From: an uncultured Dorea sp.
GTDB lineage: Bacteria > Bacillota > Clostridia > Lachnospirales > Lachnospiraceae
DNA length: 21,511 bases
Assembly (NCBI GenBank): GCA_934307335.1
Contig: CAKRCL010000027.1
Span: forward strand, 1 to 21,511
Direction: 5' to 3'
A program made the translations under genes and the position numbers. Each line of letters starts with the position of its first letter. Within the stretch, counting starts at the first letter, position 1. Of the stretch, positions 7,633 to 14,309 are shown piece after piece. Under the pieces are notes generated by a model. It was not told the DNA's origin. It was given only the letters and a program-made list of their open reading frames with translations, and did not search any database.

Positions 7633-9016
7633 TCGTTTGAATTATAATTATACCCGGACAAGAAAGCTCGAGAATGTATCATTTTGTATTCTGGAAGGAG
7701 AATGCATTGGATTTCTCGGGCTTAGTTATTCTGGAAAAGATTTGATGACAAGTTTGTTACGAGGAGAACTGACGGAGGGAGACGGAAGTGGCGCAATTTA
7801 TTTAGGTGGACAGAAAGTGAATGACTGGGAAGTACTTGGAAAAGAAATATATTATATGTGTCCGGACAATTATGTGATAGAAGACTGGACAGTTGCAGAA
7901 TATCTTTGCCTGGTTGATTCGGGATGGGCAGGTTCATTTTGGAGAAAAGGAGCGCTGAATGAAGAAGCAGGAGAATGCTTTGCAGAACTGGAATTGGATT
8001 TTGATATTTCCAGTCGTATGCGAGATCTTTCTGAGTTGGAAAAACGGATTGTTGATGTAGTGAAGGCATATCGTAAGGGTGCGAGGATTATTATTATTGA
8101 CGATGAATTTGATGGTGTAAGTCAGACAGATATTATTAAATTTGGAAAAATTATACGCAGACTGATTCAGAGGAAGCTTGGCGTGATCGTGAATAGTAAT
8201 TCGAATTTTATTATGTCGGAATTGTCTGATAAATTCATTATATTTGATAGAGGACATGTTGTGAAAAAATGTGCCAGAGAGTATATCAAAAATGAAGAAC
8301 AATTAGAACGTTTTCTTCTTGGTGAAAACGTATTGCCGTCAGGGGAAAAAATAGAAGAACGAACAGAGATGTCCTGGAAAGAGGAAGACATTGTATACAG
8401 AATTAGAAATTTAAAAATTTTTCAAGAAGATGTTAAAAATCTGAACTTTGTCAGAGGAGAAGTTGTAACATTGCTTACGCTCAACAGAAGAAAAAAAGAA
8501 CTCCTTTTTTTAATCTTGTCGGGACGTATTAATGTTGAAAATGTTCATTATATTTTAAATGGAGAACGATATGACAATATAGATTGCAGCGAGCTGGCCA
8601 GAAAAAAAGTAGTGTCTGTCAGGGCGCTTGGGAGTCGAGAAGAAGTGTTTGAACATATGACTGTGGGAGAAAATCTGATGCTTCCTTCATTGGAGAAAAT
8701 TTCATTTTGGGATTATATTCGTTCTTCAAGAAATATCCGGAAGATGATCCTGGAAGAAAATCATAACTTAAAAGATGTGAAAGCAGAGGGGTTGGGAATT
8801 AATGAGCGGATTCAAATGACTTTGGAACGCTGGTATATTTTTAATCCAATGGTATTGATTTTGTTTGAGCCATTTGCTCTGTGCGATGTAAACGGAGTGG
8901 ATATAGTAAAAAAATATGTTAAAAAATTCTCAAACAATGGCACAACAGTAATAATTGTAAGTACAAGAGAAGAATATATAGAAGATATTTCAGATCAAAT
9001 CATACATATTGGATAG
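7607..9016 (+). CDS. Degenerate RbsA-like double ABC ATPase (probable pseudo-ATPase, signalling partner?)
   Basis: An intact 469-residue frame laid out like a sugar-transporter ATPase with two ABC domains (about 1-230 and 260-469), but with damaged nucleotide sites in both. In domain 1, Walker A is GLSYSGKD (38-45), with Asp in place of Ser/Thr. The signature is LSELEKR instead of LSGGQ. Walker B reads IIIIDDEF, so in an ungapped alignment the catalytic Glu is Asp166, and the switch His is Asn. In domain 2 no Walker A is left (the region reads TLNRRKKELL), the signature is unrecognisable, and the Walker B Asp is replaced by Phe (VLILFEPF, about 416-423). It starts inside the histidine-kinase gene with GGGAG upstream. 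It is not broken by frameshift or stop, so it is probably a selected non-hydrolysing protein. A role in sensing transporter state for the kinase is my inference. Confidence 0.85.
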   Translation: MKKELLRINRLNYNYTRTRKLENVSFCILEGECIGFLGLSYSGKDLMTSLLRGELTEGDGSGAIYLGGQKVNDWEVLGKEIYYMCPDNYVIEDWTVAEYLCLVDSGWAGSFWRKGALNEEAGECFAELELDFDISSRMRDLSELEKRIVDVVKAYRKGARIIIIDDEFDGVSQTDIIKFGKIIRRLIQRKLGVIVNSNSNFIMSELSDKFIIFDRGHVVKKCAREYIKNEEQLERFLLGENVLPSGEKIEERTEMSWKEEDIVYRIRNLKIFQEDVKNLNFVRGEVVTLLTLNRRKKELLFLILSGRINVENVHYILNGERYDNIDCSELARKKVVSVRALGSREEVFEHMTVGENLMLPSLEKISFWDYIRSSRNIRKMILEENHNLKDVKAEGLGINERIQMTLERWYIFNPMVLILFEPFALCDVNGVDIVKKYVKKFSNNGTTVIIVSTREEYIEDISDQIIHIG

Positions 9017-9027
9017 TCTCCTAAAAA

Positions 9028-9056
9028 TTCTCACACCTTTTCTAAATTTCCTCACA
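9028..9056 (+). promoter_or_regulatory. Direct-repeat operator candidate for the AraC-type response regulator
   Basis: CTCACA occurs at 9030-9035 and again at 9051-9056, a centre spacing of 21 bp (two helical turns), in similar AT-rich flanks. The second copy abuts the -35 box at 9057. This is the arrangement expected for class II activation by an AraC-family regulator. That the regulator encoded at 4988 binds here is inferred. Confidence 0.6.
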
Positions 9057-9085
9057 TTGGAAAAATATGTTTATGATTTTATAAT
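9057..9085 (+). promoter_or_regulatory. Sigma-A promoter of the ABC-transporter/catabolic operon
   Basis: TTGGAA (9057-9062), a 17-bp spacer and a perfect TATAAT (9080-9085) lie about 50 bases upstream of the binding-protein start. The weaker -35 next to a direct repeat suits activator control. No terminator is visible between 9016 and this site, so read-through from the sensor operon is possible. Confidence 0.75.
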
Positions 9086-9135
9086 ATAATTATTCCAAGA
9101 GAGAACTCAGAAAAAGAGAAAAAGGAGGAAACGAA

Positions 9136-10131
9136 ATGAAAAAGAAAATTTTAGCAGTATTGTTATCAGCAGCTATGGTTGCTGCAATGGCAATGGGATG
9201 TAGCTCAGGCGGAGGTACATCAGCAAAAGCAGATGGAGAAAAGGCCGGAAAGGCAGAGGACATGACCTTTGTAGTTGTTCCAAAATGTGTACATGCATGG
9301 TTCGACGAAGTTAACAAAGGAGCTCAGAAAGAGGCAGATCTTCTTGCTGAGCAGTTGGGAGTAAAAGTAAAGATCGATTATCGTGCTCCAGAGTCAGCAG
9401 AAGTATCAGCTCAGAACTCAACACTTGAGCAGGCAGCTGCTACAAACCCAACAGCTATCTTGCTTGACCCAGTTGATTATGATGGAAGCGCAGATATCAT
9501 TAAAGAGATTCAGGACAGAGATATCCCGGTTATCTTGTTTGATGCTCCTACACCAGAAGGAAGCGGACTTACATCTGTAGGTAATGACTTTGCAGAGCAG
9601 GCAACAATCGCTGTTGACATGCTTATTGAGAAGATGGGAACAAAAGGAAAAGTTGCAGTTATGCAGGGTGCTCCTACAGCTCCTAACCATGCAGAGAGAT
9701 ATCAGGCACACTTAGATGCTCTTGCAAAATATCCAGACATTCAGGTAATTGATGGTGGTATTGACAATGATAACGTTGAGACAGCTCAGTCACAGGCAGC
9801 AGCTGTACTTGCAGCAAATCCTGACCTTACAGGATACTTAAACTGTGATGCATGCGGATCTGGTGTTGCAGCAGCAATCGAAGAAAAAGGTATGCAGGAT
9901 AAAGTAACATTCGTAGCAATGGATAACCTGATTGAGATTCTTGATTATGTTAAGACAGGAACAATCACAGCTACATCTTCAACACTTCCTCAGGAGCAGG
10001 GTATGTATGCAGTGTTAATGGCATATCAGGCAGCTCAGGGAATGCCTCTTCCAGCAAATGTTGATACAGGAATCGGACGTATTACAGCTGACAACATTGA
10101 TGAGTGGATTGAGACTGTAAGTGCTAAATAA
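9136..10131 (+). CDS. Sugar ABC transporter substrate-binding lipoprotein (ribose-binding-protein family)
   Basis: Extracytoplasmic sugar-binding protein of 331 residues. A signal peptide (KKK, then a hydrophobic A/M/L stretch) ends in the lipobox AMGC, with Cys22 as the lipid anchor, followed by a Ser/Gly-rich linker. The rest is a periplasmic-binding-protein type 1 fold (Peripla_BP_4). Typical features are NPTAILLDPVDYDGSADIIKEIQD, IPVILFDAP, GYLNCDACGSGVAAAIEEKG and VTFVAMDN. The start is supported by AAAGGAGG just upstream. It is first in its operon behind the activator-type promoter and is followed by a large hairpin, which would favour higher expression of this gene than of the ATPase. 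Family members bind pentoses, hexoses, polyols or tetritols, and the ligand cannot be deduced here. Codon use looks more optimised than in the sensor genes, in line with high expression. Confidence 0.93.
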   Translation: MKKKILAVLLSAAMVAAMAMGCSSGGGTSAKADGEKAGKAEDMTFVVVPKCVHAWFDEVNKGAQKEADLLAEQLGVKVKIDYRAPESAEVSAQNSTLEQAAATNPTAILLDPVDYDGSADIIKEIQDRDIPVILFDAPTPEGSGLTSVGNDFAEQATIAVDMLIEKMGTKGKVAVMQGAPTAPNHAERYQAHLDALAKYPDIQVIDGGIDNDNVETAQSQAAAVLAANPDLTGYLNCDACGSGVAAAIEEKGMQDKVTFVAMDNLIEILDYVKTGTITATSSTLPQEQGMYAVLMAYQAAQGMPLPANVDTGIGRITADNIDEWIETVSAK

Positions 10132-10162
10132 ATCAAAAAGTTAAAGTTTTAAGATGACTACT

Positions 10163-10209
10163 AAGCGGGGGCTTGTGACTGGATTTATTCAAGTTGCTCG
10201 TCCCCGCTT
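10163..10209 (+). promoter_or_regulatory. Intergenic hairpin between binding protein and ATPase genes
   Basis: AAGCGGGG (10163-10170) pairs perfectly with CCCCGCTT (10202-10209). The stem can extend through a G-U and a C-G pair, and an inner CTTG/CAAG pair (10172-10175 with 10190-10193) shortens the loop. No U-run follows, so it is more likely an mRNA-stabilising or partial-attenuation structure than a full terminator. Confidence 0.7.
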
Positions 10210-10229
10210 CTTGAGTGAGGAGCATATCT

Positions 10230-11711
10230 ATGAAAATATTAGAGGCGAAAAATATTACAAAGATGTTTCCGGGAGTTATCGCCCTGGATTCAGTAGATGT
10301 AGCCTTTGAACCAGGAGAAATTCATGCGATCATCGGAGAAAATGGAGCGGGAAAAAGTACACTGATCAAATGTCTTACCGGAGTATATGAACCGGAAGAG
10401 GGAGAAGTCATGATCGGTGGAGAAAATGCGATGAAGAATAAAGCACTCTTTGACAAAGTTGCGTATGTACCACAGGAGATTGACCTGTTTGGTTATATGT
10501 CTGTTGCAGAGAACTTATTTATTCCGTATGAAAAATCAGGTGTCAAAGGAACTGTAAACCAAAAGGAACTTGAGAAACGGGCAATTCCGATTCTGGAAAA
10601 ATTCTCGATTCCAGTAAAACCAAATGAATTAGTAAAAGATATCTCTATATCTTCTCAGCAGCTTCTTCAGATTGCCCGTGCAACGGTTCATGAAGATTAT
10701 GATGTATTGATGCTTGATGAGCCGACAACTAGTTTGACGAGCAGAGATACACAGATATTATTTGATATAGTAGAAAAAATTAAGAAAGAAAATAAAGCAA
10801 TCATATTTATTTCACATAAATTGGAGGAAATTTTCCAACTGGCAGATGTTATTACCGTATTTCGAAATGGTAAAAAAGTTGCTTATTCAGAGATTAAAGA
10901 GGTAGACACGAACTGGGTCATCAAGCAGATGACAGGACGTGAATTGGATCAGAATGAGAGATTTTATTCTACAAAAGTGTCTGATGAGGTACTGTTGGAA
11001 GTGAATAATCTCACAGGAGAGAAATTTACCAACGTAAGTTTCAAATTAAAAAAAGGAGAAATCCTTGGATTTTCAGGTCTGGTCGGTGCAGGACGAAGTG
11101 AAGTTATGCAGGCAATTTTTGGATATCTTCCGGTGTATGAAGGTTCTGTTAAGCTAGACGGAGCAGACTGGAAACTTGGTGATACGAACTACTCTGTAAA
11201 GAATGGATTCATTTATCTTCCAGAGGAACGTAAAAAGCAGGGGATTTTACCGGTGCTTTCTATAAGAGATAATATTTCGGTATCAGTCCTTGATGATTTG
11301 AAGAGTGGAATCAGCATTTCCAGAAAGAAAGAAAATGAGCTGGCGAAAAATGTCATTGAAACATATGATGTAAAGACACCGGGGGCAGACAAGGAAATAC
11401 AGTTCCTGTCAGGTGGTAACCAGCAGAAGGTCATAATCGGACGTGCTATGGCTTGTAAGCCGAAACTCCTGGTATTTGATGAACCGACAAAGGGAATCGA
11501 CGTAGGAACAAAAACAGAGATTTATCGTCTCATGAAGAAGCTTGCAGAAGAAGAGGGAATCGGAATTATTATGATTTCATCTGAGATGGAAGAAATTAAG
11601 AAGTGTTCGAACAGAGTCATTGCAATGTATGAAGGTAAAATTGCAGGAGAGTTTGATGAGTACACTGAGCAGCAGTCTATTCTTGGAGCAATTATAGGAG
11701 TAAATTCTTAG
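10230..11711 (+). CDS. Sugar ABC transporter ATP-binding protein (RbsA/MglA type, two ABC domains)
   Basis: Cytoplasmic ATPase of 493 residues energising the sugar importer encoded around it. Domain 1 has Walker A GENGAGKST (36-44), Q-loop YVPQEIDLF, signature region ISSQQLLQIARA, Walker B VLMLDEPTTSL and switch His in FISHKLEEI. Domain 2 has the usual RbsA-type altered Walker A (GLVGAGRSE), a good LSGGNQQKV signature (about 393) and Walker B LLVFDEPTKGIDVG. This architecture is normal for the family and contrasts with the degenerate homologue at 7607. The start is ATG 10230, with GAGGAG (10217-10222) seven bases upstream; an in-frame GTG at 10215 lies before that site and is not favoured. 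The gene is 20 bp from the permease downstream. Confidence 0.95.
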   Translation: MKILEAKNITKMFPGVIALDSVDVAFEPGEIHAIIGENGAGKSTLIKCLTGVYEPEEGEVMIGGENAMKNKALFDKVAYVPQEIDLFGYMSVAENLFIPYEKSGVKGTVNQKELEKRAIPILEKFSIPVKPNELVKDISISSQQLLQIARATVHEDYDVLMLDEPTTSLTSRDTQILFDIVEKIKKENKAIIFISHKLEEIFQLADVITVFRNGKKVAYSEIKEVDTNWVIKQMTGRELDQNERFYSTKVSDEVLLEVNNLTGEKFTNVSFKLKKGEILGFSGLVGAGRSEVMQAIFGYLPVYEGSVKLDGADWKLGDTNYSVKNGFIYLPEERKKQGILPVLSIRDNISVSVLDDLKSGISISRKKENELAKNVIETYDVKTPGADKEIQFLSGGNQQKVIIGRAMACKPKLLVFDEPTKGIDVGTKTEIYRLMKKLAEEEGIGIIMISSEMEEIKKCSNRVIAMYEGKIAGEFDEYTEQQSILGAIIGVNS

Positions 11712-11731
11712 ATGGAAGAGGAGTTTTAATT

Positions 11732-12739
11732 ATGAGTAAAGAAAATGAAAAGCAAAAATCAGGCAATGCATTTATCAATGCACTGAAGAAAAGTAATATG
11801 ACTGCGATGGCAGCTATATTGGTTATTATGATTATCGTCGCAAGTATCGTATCGCCATATTTCTTGAATGTGTACAACTTACAGTCTGTACTGCGAGATC
11901 TGGCATTTGTAGGTATGATCGGTATTGCACAGTCACTGCTTCTGTTAGTAGGAGAGTTGGATCTGTCTGTAGGTAAGATTGCCTGCCTGTCAGGTATTTT
12001 AACAGGTATGTTAATGGTAAATGTAGGATTGAATCCTTGGCTGTGCCTGGTTATCGGTCTGTTTCTTGGGTTACTGTTCGGTTTTATTAATGGTATCATT
12101 ATTACAAGGCTCCGACTGAACTCTATGGTTGCTACAATTGGTATGCAGGGTGTATATGGTGGTATCAACCTGGTTATTACAAAAGGTAAGGCAGTTACAG
12201 GAATTCCGGCTGATACACAGGTGCTTGGAAAGCAGTCTATCGGACCTATCCCGATTCCATTTATTATCTGTATTATTGTTTTGATCCTGATTTTATTTAT
12301 GGTTAAGAAAACAAAAACAGGTCGTTACATATATGCAATTGGTAACAGCAAAGAGGCAGCTAAGATTCTCGGAATCAAAGTAGATCGTATCCGTGTTATG
12401 ATCTACTCTATCGTAGGACTGATTTCCTCACTGGCAGGACTTCTGTATGTATGCCGTCTTGGATCTGCACAGACAGCTATCGGTGAAGATTGGCCAATGA
12501 ATTCTATCGCAGCATCCGTTATCGGAGGAGTATCTCTTACAGGTGGTGTTGGTAATCCGGCAGGAGCTTTGATCGGAGCAGCTGTTATCACAATTATCCA
12601 GAATATTATCGTACTGTTCGGCGTTAACTCTTACTGGCAGTCAGCGGTCAGTGGTATCGTTGTAGTACTTGCAATTTCTTTCAGCTCTATTTCTGATATT
12701 GTTCGTGAAAATAGACAGAAGAGAATCAAACTGAACTAA
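11732..12739 (+). CDS. Sugar ABC transporter permease (RbsC family)
   Basis: Polytopic membrane protein of 335 residues that forms the transport channel, probably as a homodimer with the ATPase upstream. About eight to ten hydrophobic segments are visible, beginning at residue 21. The family motif LLLVGELDLSVGKIACLSGI (about 70-90) matches the conserved GGIDLSVG region of ribose-type permeases. The cytoplasmic coupling region GRYIYAIGNSKEAAKILGIKVDRIRV and the segment VIGGVSLTGGVGNPAGALIGA are also typical. AGAGGAG lies eight bases before the start. It is followed by a 12-bp perfect hairpin. The substrate is set by the binding protein and cannot be named. The degenerate ABC protein at 7607 could in principle dock on this permease, because the coupling region is the same family (speculative). 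Confidence 0.94.
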   Translation: MSKENEKQKSGNAFINALKKSNMTAMAAILVIMIIVASIVSPYFLNVYNLQSVLRDLAFVGMIGIAQSLLLLVGELDLSVGKIACLSGILTGMLMVNVGLNPWLCLVIGLFLGLLFGFINGIIITRLRLNSMVATIGMQGVYGGINLVITKGKAVTGIPADTQVLGKQSIGPIPIPFIICIIVLILILFMVKKTKTGRYIYAIGNSKEAAKILGIKVDRIRVMIYSIVGLISSLAGLLYVCRLGSAQTAIGEDWPMNSIAASVIGGVSLTGGVGNPAGALIGAAVITIIQNIIVLFGVNSYWQSAVSGIVVVLAISFSSISDIVRENRQKRIKLN

Positions 12740-12753
12740 TTAGACGGAGATTC

Positions 12754-12791
12754 ACAGGACTGGCAGATATTTTCTATATTGCCAGTCCTGT
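12754..12791 (+). promoter_or_regulatory. Intergenic hairpin after the permease gene
   Basis: A perfect 12-bp inverted repeat (12754-12765 with 12780-12791) has a 14-base AT-rich loop. No U-run follows; the next bases lead straight into the AGGAGG of the next gene. It is probably an mRNA processing, stability or attenuation element dividing the transport genes from the enzyme genes. Confidence 0.75.
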
Positions 12792-12812
12792 ACATTAAGA
12801 AGGAGGACGGGG

Positions 12813-13703
12813 ATGAAATTAGGATTAAATCTTTCGTTTGCAGTAAAACGCTGGCTGGATCCAGTAGAATTAGCAAAGATGATAAAAGAGGATTTTGGAG
12901 TAGATCATGTACAGTTCACATGGGATCTGATTGATCCGTGGTGGCCGCAGGCACAGAGAGATGTTATGGTCTATCAGTATAAAGATGCATTTGCAGATGC
13001 AGGAATTACAATCGATGCAACATTTGGTGGACTAGCATCCTATTCCTACGCGCATTTGCTGGCGCCGACAAAAGTACAAAGGGATATTGCATTTACATTT
13101 TTTAAAAGAGCAATTGATATGACTGTTGATATGGGAGCAAAAATCATGGGAACACCTGTCGGTGGTATGGATTACCATGATGCGAGAGATCCGCAGAGAC
13201 GTGAAGAACTTTATCAGGATATGCTTGAGTATTTAAGGAAGCTTGCCGAGTATGGAAAAACGAAAGGTTTGGAAGAGATTCACATTGAGGCAACACCTTT
13301 GATTACAGAATTTCCACATAGTCCGGAAGTGTCAGTTCAGATGATGAAGGATTTGGAAGGTACAGATATTCCAATCAAACTTTTGGTAGACTGGGGACAT
13401 GCACTTTATAAACCACTTTTAAAAGAAGAAGCAGATATTGAACTCTGGTTCAAACAGTGTGCTCCATATATCGGTTCTATTCATTTACAGCAGACAGATG
13501 GTCAGTGGGACAGACATTGGGATTTCACTCATGAAGGAGGAATCATTACACCGGAGTTGATTAAAAAAGCAACAACAGAAGCAGGGCTGGATGATATCAC
13601 ACAGTATTTGGAAGTTGTAACAATATTTGAAGATGATGACGATGCTGTCTATGAAGGCATGAAGAAGACAATGGATTATCTTCACAAAGAACTTGGATGT
13701 TAG
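12813..13703 (+). CDS. Sugar-phosphate isomerase/epimerase, xylose-isomerase-like TIM barrel
   Basis: Cytoplasmic enzyme of 296 residues in the AP-endonuclease-2/xylose-isomerase-like TIM-barrel superfamily. The expected metal ligands are visible: Glu159 (IHIEATP), Asp193 (LLVDWGH, with His196 nearby), His224 (SIHLQQTDG) and Glu267 (YLEVVT). This E-D-H-E set is shared by D-tagatose 3-epimerase-type enzymes, so the chemistry is probably a metal-dependent aldose-ketose isomerisation or ketose epimerisation. The distinctive HLQQTDGQWDRHWDFTHEGG stretch should mark its subfamily. AGGAGG precedes the ATG. Its stop codon overlaps the ribosome binding site of the SIS gene. Brucella EryC, a tetrulose-phosphate epimerase, belongs to the same superfamily, and the DhaK-type kinase, TPI paralogue and RpiB genes nearby make a similar job plausible, but only as inference. 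Confidence 0.85.
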   Translation: MKLGLNLSFAVKRWLDPVELAKMIKEDFGVDHVQFTWDLIDPWWPQAQRDVMVYQYKDAFADAGITIDATFGGLASYSYAHLLAPTKVQRDIAFTFFKRAIDMTVDMGAKIMGTPVGGMDYHDARDPQRREELYQDMLEYLRKLAEYGKTKGLEEIHIEATPLITEFPHSPEVSVQMMKDLEGTDIPIKLLVDWGHALYKPLLKEEADIELWFKQCAPYIGSIHLQQTDGQWDRHWDFTHEGGIITPELIKKATTEAGLDDITQYLEVVTIFEDDDDAVYEGMKKTMDYLHKELGC

Positions 13704-13715
13704 GAGGCGGGAAGC

Positions 13716-14279
13716 ATGGATTATAAAGAAACTTATGAAAAGATTCTCGGAGAATACAGACAAGTATTTGAGAGAGTTGATCAGGATAATATGCGCGCAT
13801 TTATTGACGAAGTAAAGGCACATGACCGCATTTTTCTGATTGGTGTCGGACGTGAAGGTATGGCAACCAGAGCATTTGCTATGAGACTGATGCATATGGG
13901 TAAAGAGATTCACTGGATTTGGGATGATACAACACCATCCATCGGAGAGGGAGATTTGCTGATTGCGACTCTTGGAGATGGACGTATCGGACATATTAAT
14001 TATATTTGTGAGCGTGCGAAAGAAGCAGGGGCAATGATTTATGTTGTGACAGGGTCTCCAAGTGGTGATACTGCAAAAAATGTTGCGGATAAAGTATTTT
14101 TCGTTCCGGCAGCAGTATATAGAGGAACAGATGATGTAGTTCCGTCTTTCCAGCCAATGGGAAATCTCTTTGAGCAATGTTTGTTGATTTTATTTGATAT
14201 TATTATCATGACAATTGTGGATGAGACACCGGGGCTTACATTTGAAAAAATGTCGAAGAATCATCGTAATGTTGAATAA
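13716..14279 (+). CDS. SIS-domain sugar-phosphate isomerase, PHI (HxlB)-like
   Basis: Small cytoplasmic SIS protein of 187 residues, the length of 6-phospho-3-hexuloisomerase. The segment AFAMRLMHMGKEIHWIWDDTTPSIGEGDLLIA is strongly PHI-like, and the glutamate proposed as catalytic base in PHI is retained (Glu153 in GNLFEQ). However, the sugar-phosphate loops differ: GVGREG replaces GAGRSG, and TLGDGRIGHI replaces the usual SGSGET. The substrate is therefore probably related to, but not the same as, 3-hexulose 6-phosphate. No hexulose-phosphate synthase is encoded nearby, which argues against formaldehyde fixation. AGGAGG (13702-13707) overlaps the upstream stop, so the gene is translationally linked to the TIM-barrel enzyme and probably handles a neighbouring intermediate. 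Confidence 0.83.
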   Translation: MDYKETYEKILGEYRQVFERVDQDNMRAFIDEVKAHDRIFLIGVGREGMATRAFAMRLMHMGKEIHWIWDDTTPSIGEGDLLIATLGDGRIGHINYICERAKEAGAMIYVVTGSPSGDTAKNVADKVFFVPAAVYRGTDDVVPSFQPMGNLFEQCLLILFDIIIMTIVDETPGLTFEKMSKNHRNVE

Positions 14280-14309
14280 TTATAAAGAATGTACAAGGAG
14301 GTACCACAA

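Noticed and set aside
7607..9016. The degenerate ABC protein as a decaying pseudogene
   Set aside because: No stop or frameshift in 469 codons, good coupling to the kinase gene, and losses concentrated at nucleotide-site residues while the overall layout persists; a functional pseudo-ATPase is more likely.
13485..14177. A 230-codon minus-strand open frame opposite the TIM-barrel and SIS genes
   Set aside because: Lies opposite two well-supported genes, is rich in Cys, His and Ile in a low-complexity way, and matches no family I know; antisense shadow.
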